Assembly: GCA_017410325.1 (NCBI GenBank)
Contig: JAFQRA010000010.1
Coordinates: forward strand, 1-64,000
DNA length: 64,000 nucleotides
Origin: Clostridia bacterium
Lineage (GTDB): Bacteria; Bacillota; Clostridia; Oscillospirales; Acutalibacteraceae
Reading direction: 5' to 3'
Below the pieces are notes generated by a model. That model was not told where the DNA came from, searched no databases, and worked only from the letters and a program-made list of their open reading frames with translations. A program made the position numbers and the translations under genes. Below are positions 45,235 to 53,843 of the stretch, one piece after another (the first letter of the stretch is position 1; each line of letters starts with the position of its first letter).

Positions 45235-46155
45235 CTAAATCAGTTCGGATGTATGCGGTACTTTGGAAATTCTCGGTGCCGCACCTGTAAGATGGGAGAT
45301 ATCGCGGTAAGCGGGAATTGCGCCGTCGTTAAAAAGGTCTTCGGGAATCTGTGAAGTCCAGCCCGCCTCATCAAACTCGGGCAAATCAATGCCAAACGAA
45401 TAAAGCACTACGGCGGCAAGGTCTCTTATATTCATTTTTTCAAGCTGAACCTTGTTCACACCCCTGCCTGCCGCGGCAAAGGTGACGTATTTTTCGCCGT
45501 CCGTCCAGCCGCCGTGGCCGCCGCCCTGGCCGTTGCCGGGGTTTGTGCCTCCGTGGTCGGCAATCACAATAAACAGCGTGTCGTCAATTATTCCCGCATC
45601 CTTTGCGGCGGTGTAAACATCGTTTACAAGCACATCAACCTCGCTGATACGCTTGAGATGCTCGGGTGTACCGTAGCCGTGCTTGTGGCCTGCACCGTCC
45701 ACACTGTCAAACTGAATGAAAAGAAAATCGGGCTTTTTAGCCTTAATATAGTCACAGATTACGGGGGCAAGTGCATCGTCGTTGGCCGTGTCGTGAGAAA
45801 CACCGAGGTTATCCTCAACTATACCGTATGTAATCGGATTCCAGTCACAGTAAGAGCCGAGCTCAGCCTCGGGATAAGCTGCCTTTATTCTGCGGAAAAG
45901 CGAGGGATAAGGCGAATCTGCAGGATAAGGCGTTGAGCTTACGATACCGTTTGTAAGCTTATGTACCTCGGGGCCGACACCCAGAAGCATTGAGCCCCAG
46001 CACTCGGCACTGATTGACGGATTTGAAGCAAGTGCATCGTAAATAACGGCACCGTCAGCAAAAATACTGTCAAAATACGGCGTGTCGGCATCCTTGACAA
46101 AAGAGCCTGCACCGTCAATACCGAGAACAATTACGTGAGAATGTTTTCTGCCCAT
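45235..46155 (-). CDS. Alkaline phosphatase superfamily protein (nucleotide pyrophosphatase/phosphodiesterase type)
   Basis: 306 aa, cytosolic. The metal-site start is HVIVLGIDGAGSFV, then a substrate/nucleophile region PSISAECWGSMLLGVGPEVHK with a Ser or Thr-type nucleophile, IQFDSVDGAGHKHGYGT and the second metal site ADHGGTNPGNGQGGGHGG. The length is short for the family but the metal motifs look complete. It would hydrolyse a phosphodiester or sulfate ester. First gene of the operon that continues with the beta-helix protein and hydrolase paralogues 3 and 2. Confidence 0.85.
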   Translation of the reverse strand: MGRKHSHVIVLGIDGAGSFVKDADTPYFDSIFADGAVIYDALASNPSISAECWGSMLLGVGPEVHKLTNGIVSSTPYPADSPYPSLFRRIKAAYPEAELGSYCDWNPITYGIVEDNLGVSHDTANDDALAPVICDYIKAKKPDFLFIQFDSVDGAGHKHGYGTPEHLKRISEVDVLVNDVYTAAKDAGIIDDTLFIVIADHGGTNPGNGQGGGHGGWTDGEKYVTFAAAGRGVNKVQLEKMNIRDLAAVVLYSFGIDLPEFDEAGWTSQIPEDLFNDGAIPAYRDISHLTGAAPRISKVPHTSELI

Positions 46156-46194
46156 ACCGTTTCACCATCCAAATTAAGGATAATATTATTCTAT

Positions 46195-46223
46195 ATTATA
46201 ATATAATAAATTGCACAATTCAA
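46195..46223 (-). promoter_or_regulatory. Promoter of the phosphodiesterase-hydrolase operon
   Basis: Minus strand TTGAAT (46218-46223), 17-base spacer, TATAAT (46195-46200), about 40 bases upstream of the start codon. Confidence 0.75.
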
Positions 46224-46258
46224 TAATAATTTACTAAAAATTTTTGTGAAAAATGAAA

Positions 46259-46286
46259 AGCAGCACACACGAATGTATATGCTGCT
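46259..46286 (-). terminator. Terminator of the isomerase-dehydrogenase-membrane protein operon
   Basis: Minus strand AGCAGCA, 14-base loop, TGCTGCT followed by TTTCATTTTT. It lies 6 bases after the stop of the membrane protein gene. Confidence 0.7.
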
Positions 46287-46291
46287 GAAAA

Positions 46292-48397
46292 TTATCCGTT
46301 TTTTCTTACCGCCTTGTCAAAATCAAGCTCAAGACTGTGCTCGGGCGTTTTGATTTTTACCGCTTTATCCTTGCGCCTTGCCTTGCAGAAAATGCTGTCA
46401 TAGCGGTCAAACACCGTTTTTTCGGCCTTTCCGTCAACGGTAAAGCCGCCGTTATACGACACAAAAAGCTCTGCGCAGGCTGTTTTGTAGCTGACACAGC
46501 CGCCGCTTGCTGTAAAGCTGTTCTGCTTTACTCTTTCTTTGAATCGGGCAAAGCTTTCCGTGTCGCAGTCTGAAAGCTCGGTGACATAGCAATGGTATTC
46601 TCCGCCCGTGCGGCACAGGTCAAAGCCGTTTTCAAGGCTTGATTTTTCGGGCAAAGCCCTGCCCTTGAGCAAGCCTTTTGCCGAATCGGGGTTATAGGGC
46701 TTATACTCCAATTTCCCGTCCGAAATAAGCGCAACAAAAACACCTTTTTTCCGTGCAAAAACCGTATTGCCGTCAAGCTCAAACTCATCGTACAAATCAC
46801 GGGGCATATACGCGTGGGTTATATCGCAGATTGCGCCTTCGCCAAGCCTTTTTTTGTGCGGAAGCTTGTATATTGTTACGTTCACGTTTTCGTGCTGTAC
46901 GCTCATCGGGCGTCTGCCGTTGCCAACCCAATAACCCGGCGAAGCACCGTACTTTCCGTTGCCGCTACCTGCAGGATGAGTGGTGAAAAGCGTTAATTCC
47001 TCGGCAATATTCGCCGTCCACACGTGGTCCTGCGCACCGCAGGCACCGACGTCCTTGCACACATCGGTTGACATTGAATAACGGGCGTTGCGGTAAGTAT
47101 AAACATTACCTCTGCCGAGGGCTATTCCGTGGGGCATAATGCTGTGCTTTCGGGCAAACTTTTCCCAATTCACGCACTTTAAAACAGTAAGGTTTAAAAA
47201 CTTGAAATAGCTTAAAAATTTGTTGGTGTACAGTCCGTTCTTTTTAAGATATTCAAGTGTATTTTTTATCACCTGAGGATTCGTAAAGGTCTCAGCACCC
47301 GTCTGCGCCATAATCTGAAAATCGATCTGCCCGACAAGGTTTTCGCTGACCATATCGTCGGGTGAAAGGCCGCAGCTCATTTTTGAAACGAACGTTTCAT
47401 CCGTCAAGGCAATGTCCTTTACAGCGTTCGGCAGAGTATAAAAACCCTTTTCAACAATATCGGTAAAGCACAGGACTATGTAATTCGGCTTTTTGGCAAG
47501 CGAAGCCCCGATAAGCCTCTTTTCCCGCTCGGAAATTCCGGGAGCGGCAAGCAGTTTTTCTGCCGCCTCCCTGCCCCAGAGGATATTCATTGCGCACTGT
47601 ATGCTGTTGCCCGTGCAGTTTGCCGCCTTGTTGTTGCCGTACATTCTGGAGCTTGCCGCAACAAAGCGGTTATTGACAGAATTCAGCGCAACATCCAGCC
47701 ACAGAATATCCATAACTATTTTCATTTGCTCAATCGCTTTTTCGGCCTTTGAATAAGCGATGAAATTAGCCATAGGCGCAATATCCTCGGCAAGATAGTT
47801 GTTGCTTAAGTATTCGGAAAAGCCGTAGTCAAAGCGCTGCTGCATCCAGATACGAATTTTGCTCAATGCTTTTTTTCTGTGCTCTTCGCCTGATTTACCG
47901 TCGTTTGTGAAAACCTCATTCTGCCACTCCTGGCCTGCAAGATACTCGCTGACAGCAAAGAGAAGCTGATGGTTTTCCGACCAGTAGCACATACTGTCGT
48001 CGCCCGGCTCATCCATTGAATACTTGAAATTCAGAAAAGTATTTTTTATAAGAGCTTTACATTCGGGATTGAGTTCATTATGACAATCCTTATAAATCTT
48101 AAAGAGCAGCTGTGCACGGAAATCCGCACAGTCAAAGCGACAGTTCATATATTCCGCCTGCTTCAAAAGCAGAGAATATGTTTCCTCCTCGCTGAAGGAA
48201 GGCTCGGTCTGCTTACCGCAGAGGAAAAGATACAGCTCCTCAAAGCTTTTGCCGTTAACGTTCAGCGAAAATTTTTCCGCATCCGCCTTGTGGGGCAAAT
48301 CCGGCAAGGGCTTGATTTTCAGCAGCCGCAAAAGCTCAGCCGCAGTAAGCAGCACCAAAAACACGATTACCGCAAGCAGCACATACAAAACCGTCAT
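46292..48397 (-). CDS. Membrane-anchored large protein, possible glycan lyase/hydrolase (unknown)
   Basis: 701 aa. One N-terminal membrane helix (MTVLYVLLAVIVFLVLLTAAELL) is followed by an extracellular body. The middle is strongly alpha-helical with CYWSENHQLLFAVSEYLAG, QQRFDYGFSEYLSNNYLAEDIAPMANF and NRFVAASSRMYGNNKAANC, which looks like an alpha/alpha toroid. The last third is beta-rich with ALGRGNVYTYRNARYSM, HPAGSGNGKYGASPGYWVGNGRRPMSVQHENV. That order is seen in heparinase/alginate-lyase type polysaccharide lyases, but I cannot match a named family. The ATG at 48395-48397 lies four bases after the preceding stop; a TTG at 48425-48427 with GAGG six bases ahead is an alternative start that adds ten basic residues. 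Confidence 0.7.
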   Translation of the reverse strand: MTVLYVLLAVIVFLVLLTAAELLRLLKIKPLPDLPHKADAEKFSLNVNGKSFEELYLFLCGKQTEPSFSEEETYSLLLKQAEYMNCRFDCADFRAQLLFKIYKDCHNELNPECKALIKNTFLNFKYSMDEPGDDSMCYWSENHQLLFAVSEYLAGQEWQNEVFTNDGKSGEEHRKKALSKIRIWMQQRFDYGFSEYLSNNYLAEDIAPMANFIAYSKAEKAIEQMKIVMDILWLDVALNSVNNRFVAASSRMYGNNKAANCTGNSIQCAMNILWGREAAEKLLAAPGISEREKRLIGASLAKKPNYIVLCFTDIVEKGFYTLPNAVKDIALTDETFVSKMSCGLSPDDMVSENLVGQIDFQIMAQTGAETFTNPQVIKNTLEYLKKNGLYTNKFLSYFKFLNLTVLKCVNWEKFARKHSIMPHGIALGRGNVYTYRNARYSMSTDVCKDVGACGAQDHVWTANIAEELTLFTTHPAGSGNGKYGASPGYWVGNGRRPMSVQHENVNVTIYKLPHKKRLGEGAICDITHAYMPRDLYDEFELDGNTVFARKKGVFVALISDGKLEYKPYNPDSAKGLLKGRALPEKSSLENGFDLCRTGGEYHCYVTELSDCDTESFARFKERVKQNSFTASGGCVSYKTACAELFVSYNGGFTVDGKAEKTVFDRYDSIFCKARRKDKAVKIKTPEHSLELDFDKAVRKNG

Positions 48398-48401
48398 AAG
48401 C

Positions 48402-49397
48402 TTATGCCATCCTCTCAAGAGCCTCAAGCGTTACCTCGTAGCGTGTGGGCTTGCCCGCAAGAAAGCTCTCCATTTCTTCCATCATATAATAAGCCATACG
48501 CTGCGGCTCGTTGCCCGTACTGCCTGCGATATGAGGCGTAAGAATTGCGTTGGGCACCCAGAAAAGCGGGTTTATGTACGGGAAGAATTCTTTTTTCAGC
48601 ACGTCGCCCACAAAGGTTCTCGACGGGTGAAGCAGCAGAGAAAGCGCAAGCGAATACTCCGCAACCTGTGCTCCCCTGCCCGTATTTATAAAGGTTGAAC
48701 GCTTTTTCATCAGTTTGAAAAGCCTGTAGTTGAAAACATTTTCAAGCTCGGGCTTGTTGGCAAGGTGGTTGCTGATTACGTCACATTCCCTGAAAAGCGT
48801 TTCCATATCGACAAGGGTAACGCCCAGCGATTCTGCCGTTTCCTTTGAAACAAACGGGTCGCAGGCAAAAACCTCAACATCGAGCGCCTTAAGCCTTTCG
48901 GCAACCATTCTGCCGATTGCGCCCAGACCCACAAGGCCGACCTTGCAGCCGAAATTGCCCGTGCAGGAATTGGCAAAGTAAAGCGAGCGAAGCGGCAGAA
49001 CGTGATAATACTTTGCCGCCTGAAAATAGCCCTTTGCCGCAAGAGAAATCTGCGCAAAGGTGTATTCCGCCACGGGCACCGCGTTTGCCGCAAAGGCCGA
49101 GTAAACCCTTATTCCGCTTTCAAGAAACGGCCGCGCAAAATACTGCACCGTACCTGCGGAATAGAAAACCGCCTTGAGGTCGGGCATATATTCGGCAATT
49201 TCCTCTTTAGTGAACTGCGGCATACCCCAGGTTGCAAAGGCGATTTCACAGCCCTTCAGAAAACCCCTGTGCTGTTCAATATTCTTCTTGCTTATTCTCG
49301 GCGAAAGCTCGCCGTATCCTGATAATTTTTCAAGCACCTCGGGCGTATAAACCTTTGAAAACTGCAGTTGATTGCTGCCGAAAAGAGCGATTTTCAC
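48402..49397 (-). CDS. D-isomer-specific 2-hydroxyacid dehydrogenase family protein
   Basis: 331 aa. NAD-dependent oxidoreductase that interconverts a 2-hydroxyacid and a 2-ketoacid. NAD fold VGLVGLGAIGRMVAERLKALDVEVFACDPF at about 155-185, the catalytic arginine region SNHLANKPELEN, FINTGRGAQV and the catalytic His in LTPHIAGST. It starts with GTG (49395-49397), overlapping the stop of the upstream isomerase by GTGA, so the two are coupled. In this operon it could process a sugar acid. Confidence 0.88.
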   Translation of the reverse strand: MKIALFGSNQLQFSKVYTPEVLEKLSGYGELSPRISKKNIEQHRGFLKGCEIAFATWGMPQFTKEEIAEYMPDLKAVFYSAGTVQYFARPFLESGIRVYSAFAANAVPVAEYTFAQISLAAKGYFQAAKYYHVLPLRSLYFANSCTGNFGCKVGLVGLGAIGRMVAERLKALDVEVFACDPFVSKETAESLGVTLVDMETLFRECDVISNHLANKPELENVFNYRLFKLMKKRSTFINTGRGAQVAEYSLALSLLLHPSRTFVGDVLKKEFFPYINPLFWVPNAILTPHIAGSTGNEPQRMAYYMMEEMESFLAGKPTRYEVTLEALERMA

Positions 49398-50155
49398 TTT
49401 GCCCCACCAACCTTGTCCTTAAGTCTTTTCATATCCTTAATCATACACGACGGTATTCCGTAATAACCGCAAAGGTATGTGTATTCAAGCAGTATATTCC
49501 CGTCAAAGCCCGACTGCTTTATTTTGTCAAGAAGCTTATCAATATACGTCGGGTTGAATTTCGGAAACTGCTCACGGCTCTGCTCCGAATAGGAAATATG
49601 TACCGTTTCAATATACGGCAATGTGCGCTCAATGCGGTCAAGGTCGTATTGCAGACGCTTATAGCGTGACTGGAAATACGTCCTGAAATTGTCACAGCCG
49701 ACATCTCCGTGAATTTTAAGAAAAGCATCGGTGTTGTTGTTGAAAGTATTGTCGTGACATTCCGGGCAGACGGTAAGCCCGTATTCCTTTGCCGTATTGC
49801 AGATGTTTTTTGTGTCCTCAACTATTTGCTCATACGTTGCTTCGTCGGTCTTTTCGCTGTCGGCTTTACCGAGCCACACACGCACGCTGCGTGCGCCCAT
49901 AGTGCTTGCAATTTCGCAGATTTTCTTCCACTCCCCGGCGTTTTTACAGCCGACACGGTAATAGCTCGCGTAAGAATTTATGCGTATACCCGCCTTGTCG
50001 CAAAGCTGCTTTGCACGCAAGGCATCCTCAATGCTTTTCACGTGTTTGTCTCCGCCCCATTCAATGCAGTCAGCCTCTGCCTGACGGGCTATATTTACGA
50101 TTTTTTCCAAATCCTTAATCTGTCGGAAGGAGGTCGTGGTAAAACCGAAATCCAT
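49394..50155 (-). CDS. Sugar phosphate isomerase/epimerase, xylose-isomerase-like TIM barrel
   Basis: 253 aa. AP-endonuclease-2-like barrel with DFGFTTTSF, DCIEWGGD (Glu metal ligand), GIRINSYASYY, SVRVWLGKADSEK, LTVCPECHDNTFNN (Glu and His ligands), ETVHISYSEQSREQ and ILLEYTY (final Glu). Members isomerise or epimerise sugars and keto-sugars. The ATG at 50153-50155 is preferred over in-frame starts four codons upstream. First gene of an operon with the dehydrogenase and the membrane protein. Confidence 0.85.
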   Translation of the reverse strand: MDFGFTTTSFRQIKDLEKIVNIARQAEADCIEWGGDKHVKSIEDALRAKQLCDKAGIRINSYASYYRVGCKNAGEWKKICEIASTMGARSVRVWLGKADSEKTDEATYEQIVEDTKNICNTAKEYGLTVCPECHDNTFNNNTDAFLKIHGDVGCDNFRTYFQSRYKRLQYDLDRIERTLPYIETVHISYSEQSREQFPKFNPTYIDKLLDKIKQSGFDGNILLEYTYLCGYYGIPSCMIKDMKRLKDKVGGAK

Positions 50156-50186
50156 AATAATCACCAACCGTAGTCATATTATTTTC

Positions 50187-50215
50187 AGTTTAGCATATAA
50201 CAAACGGAAACTCAA
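50187..50215 (-). promoter_or_regulatory. Promoter of the isomerase operon
   Basis: Minus strand TTGAGT (50210-50215), 17-base spacer, TAAACT (50187-50192). It is back-to-back with the plus-strand transporter promoter at 50230-50258, which gives a compact divergent control region. Confidence 0.6.
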
Positions 50216-50229
50216 CAGAAAAATAACTG

Positions 50230-50258
50230 TTGTTATAAGATAAAATGTGTGATATGAT
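50230..50258 (+). promoter_or_regulatory. Promoter of the transporter-oxidoreductase operon
   Basis: TTGTTA (50230-50235), 17-base spacer, TATGAT (50253-50258). The start codon lies about 40 bases downstream. The two -35 regions of the divergent operons are only 14 bases apart, so one regulator could serve both. Confidence 0.65.
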
Positions 50259-50296
50259 TATTTTGTAATTCGAAAAAACATAAAGGAGCTGAAAGA

Positions 50297-51766
50297 GTGG
50301 CAAAATTCAACATAAAAGAAAAATACAATGAAATGAAAAACAACCCCGATGTTGCCTTCAAGGAGCAGGTCGGCTATGTTTCGGGCGTATTCGGCAACTG
50401 TATGGGCCAGGACTCGGTCAGCACATACACCGACCAGTTTATGTACGACTATATGGGCCTCAAATCCCACCACATCGTTGCGATGAAATCCGTCACAACA
50501 GGCGTTAATATTCTCATTGCCCCGATTGTCGGCGCGATGCTTGACAACAACCATTCCTCCAAGGGCAATGCCAGGCGGTTTATGACGGCGTCCGCCATTC
50601 CGTTTACGCTTTCATCAATCCTTCTTTTTATTGTCCCGTCATCATCAATTACATTCAACGTTATCTGGAGCTTTCTGCTTTTCCTGCTTTTCAATATTGC
50701 GGACACCTTCTTTGACGTTGCGCTGTCAACGCTTTCCGTAAGAATGACACCAAACGCAAAATCCAGAAAGAATTTCTACACCATAGCCCAGCTCGCCTCC
50801 ACTCTCGGCTCAATGCTGCCCGGCGGTATGGTGCCGATACTTATCGAGCTTCAGGGAAACGACTACGCCAAGGAAAAGTGGGCTTTCTTCACCGTTGCGC
50901 TCGTTTTCGGCATACTCGGCCTTTTCACAATGCTCGTGCCCTGCTTTACACTCAAAGAGCGTAATATCGTTCTTCCGCCGCGCGAAAAAGAAAAGAAGGT
51001 CAAAATTGACTACAAGCTCATTCTGCTCAACAGACCGCTGCTTCTGCTTTGCTTAAGCCAGGTTATTGAGTCCGTCAGGCAGGTGTGCTACAACTCTCTC
51101 CCCTTCTTTTATAAGCACACCCTTAACCGCTACGGTATGAAAACCTATGTTGAAATCGGCAGCTCTACGCTCTCCTATGCAGGTCTTCTTTCCGTACCCT
51201 TTGTCGGCAAAAAGCGTTCCTCAAGAGATATTGTTGTGTGGGGCTACCTGCACACGGGTATATGTTACCTGATTCTTCTGACCTTCGGCTACAAGAGCCT
51301 TTGGCTGGTCGGTATTCTTATTGCACTGGGCGGTATGCCCAACGCCGCAATGAGCGCCGCAAAAAGAATACTTCTTGCCGACTCGACCGACTATATGGAG
51401 TGGAAGAGCTTTAAGAAATACGGCGTTGCACAGCGTAACGAGGGTATGGTTTTCGCCTTCAACACAATGGTTTCCCGTATTGCCGCACTCTGGAAGGAGC
51501 TGCTTGTCAACGGCGGTATGGCACTCATCGGCTATCAGAGCGCAGTTTCAATCAACGGCGTTATGACCGAGGCGGTACAAACCCCCGAAACACTCCACGG
51601 CATATTCCTGCTCGTTGCAATCCCCGGTATTATAGGCAACCTTGTACCCGGTATTATTATGATGTTCGACAACTTCACGGGCAAGCGCAAGGAAAAAATT
51701 ATGAGCGAGCTTGAAGAAATCCGGGCCGCAAGCGCAGCAGCAGCGGCAGAAATCCGGACTGTATAA
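50297..51766 (+). CDS. GPH-family sugar:cation symporter (MFS type), 2
   Basis: 489 aa, about twelve membrane helices. It resembles the transporter at 35.7 kb in architecture: PIVGAMLDNNHSSKGNARRFM after helix 2, LSTLSVRMTPNAKSRKNFYT, and MSAAKRILLADSTDYMEWKSFKKYGVAQRNEGM in the later loop. It starts with GTG (50297-50299) behind AAAGGAG. It sits at the head of the plus-strand operon with the flavin oxidoreductase and opposite the isomerase operon, which suggests a shared substrate. Confidence 0.87.
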   Translation: MAKFNIKEKYNEMKNNPDVAFKEQVGYVSGVFGNCMGQDSVSTYTDQFMYDYMGLKSHHIVAMKSVTTGVNILIAPIVGAMLDNNHSSKGNARRFMTASAIPFTLSSILLFIVPSSSITFNVIWSFLLFLLFNIADTFFDVALSTLSVRMTPNAKSRKNFYTIAQLASTLGSMLPGGMVPILIELQGNDYAKEKWAFFTVALVFGILGLFTMLVPCFTLKERNIVLPPREKEKKVKIDYKLILLNRPLLLLCLSQVIESVRQVCYNSLPFFYKHTLNRYGMKTYVEIGSSTLSYAGLLSVPFVGKKRSSRDIVVWGYLHTGICYLILLTFGYKSLWLVGILIALGGMPNAAMSAAKRILLADSTDYMEWKSFKKYGVAQRNEGMVFAFNTMVSRIAALWKELLVNGGMALIGYQSAVSINGVMTEAVQTPETLHGIFLLVAIPGIIGNLVPGIIMMFDNFTGKRKEKIMSELEEIRAASAAAAAEIRTV

Positions 51767-51807
51767 TTGAAACCATTCTATGTAAGAAATAAACGGAGGG
51801 ACTTATT

Positions 51808-53781
51808 ATGAACCCGAAATACCCCAATCTGTTATCACCCGGTAAAATCGGCAAGGTTGAGCTTCGCAACAAAACCGTTATGGCTGCAATGGGCATGAGC
51901 CAGAGTGACGGCGGCTTTGTAAACAAGGCGGTGCTCAACCACTACGCAGAAAGAGCCAAGGGCGGAGTAGGTGCAATTATTGTTGAAGTTACCTGCGTTG
52001 ATTCCCCACTCGGACTCAACACCAAGGGTATGCTCATAATTGATGACGATAAATACATCCCCGGTATGGCACAGCTTGCCGACGTTATTCACCAAGGCGG
52101 TTCAAAGGCTTTTCTTCAGCTTTCCCACACGGGCAGAGGTGCAAGAAGAAAAATTATAGGCGACCAACCCGTCGGACCGAGTGCCGTTGCAATGCCATAC
52201 TCGTATATGATGGGTCTTGCAAACGAAACACCCCGTGCCCTTACAATTAACGAAATAAAGGCGATTGAAGAAAAGTATGCCCAGGCTGCTCTGCGTGCAA
52301 AGAAGGCAGGCTTTGACGGCGTTGAAATTCACGCAGTAGGCTACTACCTCGGACAGCAGTTTTTATCCAAAACAGCCAATGTCCGCACGGACGAATACGG
52401 CGGCAGCCGTGAAAACAGAATCCGTTTCCACCTGAACATAATAAAGCGAATCCGTGAGCTTTGCGGTGAGGATTTTGCGATAATAGTCAAGCTCTCCGTT
52501 ATCGAAATGGGCAAGGACGGCGGTATTTCAATGCCCGACGGTCTTTACTACTGCAAAAAGCTTCAGGAAGCAGGCGTCGACGCAATCGAAGTGCTTGCAG
52601 GTATTTGGTCAGGCGAGGCAGGCAAAAACCAGAAGCCCGAATCCGCATATTCCGACTGTATGGCGGTAGCCCTCTGCCTTGTTATGAAAATCGGTCTTAT
52701 GCTGACTACAGGCAAGAAAAAGATTACTCTTATCGGCGGCGGCCGTGCACAAAATCCCGTTGCCTCTGAAAAGGCACTTAAATCAAAGCAGTGCGACCTT
52801 ATATTTATCGGTCACGGTCTGCTTGCACAGCCTGACCTTGTCAACCTTATAGACGAGGACAGAGAGGACGAAATCCGACCCTGTATCGGCTGCGGTCACT
52901 GTGTTGACCACCAGCTTCAGCACGGTGAAAGAGCTATCTGCTCAGGCAATGCCGTGCTTGCAAGAGGCGACAATGATTACACGGTAACCCCTGCCCTGAC
53001 AAAGAAAAAGGTTGTCGTTATCGGTGCAGGTGTTGCAGGTGTTGAGGCAGCAAGAATTGCAGCAATGAGAGGACACACGGTTGACCTTTATGAAGCGGCA
53101 AACGAGGTAGGCGGTCAGATGAATCTCGCCTGCAAACCGCCGTTCAAGCAGCATCTCGGTCTGATGAAGCCATACCTTGAAAGACAGCTTGAGCTTCATG
53201 GTGTAAACGCTCACCTTGGCAGAAAATTAACCAAGGAAGCTGTGCTTGCAATGAACGCAGATGCGGTTGTCTGCGCAACAGGCGTCACACCCGTTCCACT
53301 TAAAATTGAGGGCGCTGACAGAGCTGTCAATGCGGTTGATATCCTCAACGGCAAGGAAAGCGGAAAGAACACAGTCGTAATCGGCGGCGGCTCAATAGGC
53401 TGTGAAACGGCAGAATACCTCGCAAAGCAGGGCAAGAAGGTAACAATCATCGAAATGACGGATACCCTTGCAGGCAACACAGGCAAAACCGACCAGACAA
53501 TTCTTCTCGGTCACCTAAAGGGTCACGGCGTAAAGCTGCTCACCGAATCGAAGGTTGAGAAAATCACCGCAACGGATGTTGTTTACAAAACCAAGGACGG
53601 CAAGACAAACTCCGTCAAAGCCGACACGGTTGTTTTTGCAGTCGGCGGCAGACCCGAAACAACGCTTTACGAGTCACTTAAAGACGAAATAAAAGAAATC
53701 TACAATATCGGCGATTCCAACGGCGGCGGAATTATTCCCAACGCTGTTTATGAGGGATACACCGTCGGTAACCTGATTTAA
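51808..53781 (+). CDS. NADH:flavin oxidoreductase/2-enoate reductase family (OYE-type with FAD domain)
   Basis: 657 aa. The N-terminal TIM barrel binds FMN (LLSPGKIGKVELRNKTVMAAMG, FLQLSHTGRGAR, GVEIHAVGYYLGQQFLS, RTDEYGGSRENRIRF). A cysteine cluster for 4Fe-4S follows (RPCIGCGHCVDHQ and a later CSGN). The C-terminal half has two Rossmann units, VVVIGAGVAGVEAARIAAMRGHTVDLYEA and TVVIGGGSIGCETAEYLAKQGKKVTIIE. Related enzymes reduce enoates, dienoyl-CoA or steroid-like alkenes. The usual catalytic His-Gly-Tyr in HAxHGYL is replaced by HAVGYYL, so substrate chemistry may differ. It may reduce a lignan, terpenoid or other aglycone. Confidence 0.9.
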   Translation: MNPKYPNLLSPGKIGKVELRNKTVMAAMGMSQSDGGFVNKAVLNHYAERAKGGVGAIIVEVTCVDSPLGLNTKGMLIIDDDKYIPGMAQLADVIHQGGSKAFLQLSHTGRGARRKIIGDQPVGPSAVAMPYSYMMGLANETPRALTINEIKAIEEKYAQAALRAKKAGFDGVEIHAVGYYLGQQFLSKTANVRTDEYGGSRENRIRFHLNIIKRIRELCGEDFAIIVKLSVIEMGKDGGISMPDGLYYCKKLQEAGVDAIEVLAGIWSGEAGKNQKPESAYSDCMAVALCLVMKIGLMLTTGKKKITLIGGGRAQNPVASEKALKSKQCDLIFIGHGLLAQPDLVNLIDEDREDEIRPCIGCGHCVDHQLQHGERAICSGNAVLARGDNDYTVTPALTKKKVVVIGAGVAGVEAARIAAMRGHTVDLYEAANEVGGQMNLACKPPFKQHLGLMKPYLERQLELHGVNAHLGRKLTKEAVLAMNADAVVCATGVTPVPLKIEGADRAVNAVDILNGKESGKNTVVIGGGSIGCETAEYLAKQGKKVTIIEMTDTLAGNTGKTDQTILLGHLKGHGVKLLTESKVEKITATDVVYKTKDGKTNSVKADTVVFAVGGRPETTLYESLKDEIKEIYNIGDSNGGGIIPNAVYEGYTVGNLI

Positions 53782-53801
53782 ACCAAACATAATAATTTTA
53801 A

Positions 53802-53840
53802 AAACACAGTATCAGCGCTGACCGATACTGTGTTTTTTAT
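53802..53840. terminator. Bidirectional terminator between convergent genes
   Basis: AAACACAGTATC and GATACTGTGTTT form a 12-bp stem, followed by TTTTAT on the plus strand and by TTTAAAATT on the minus strand. It serves the oxidoreductase and the convergent SGNH hydrolase. Confidence 0.85.
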
Positions 53841-53843
53841 TTG

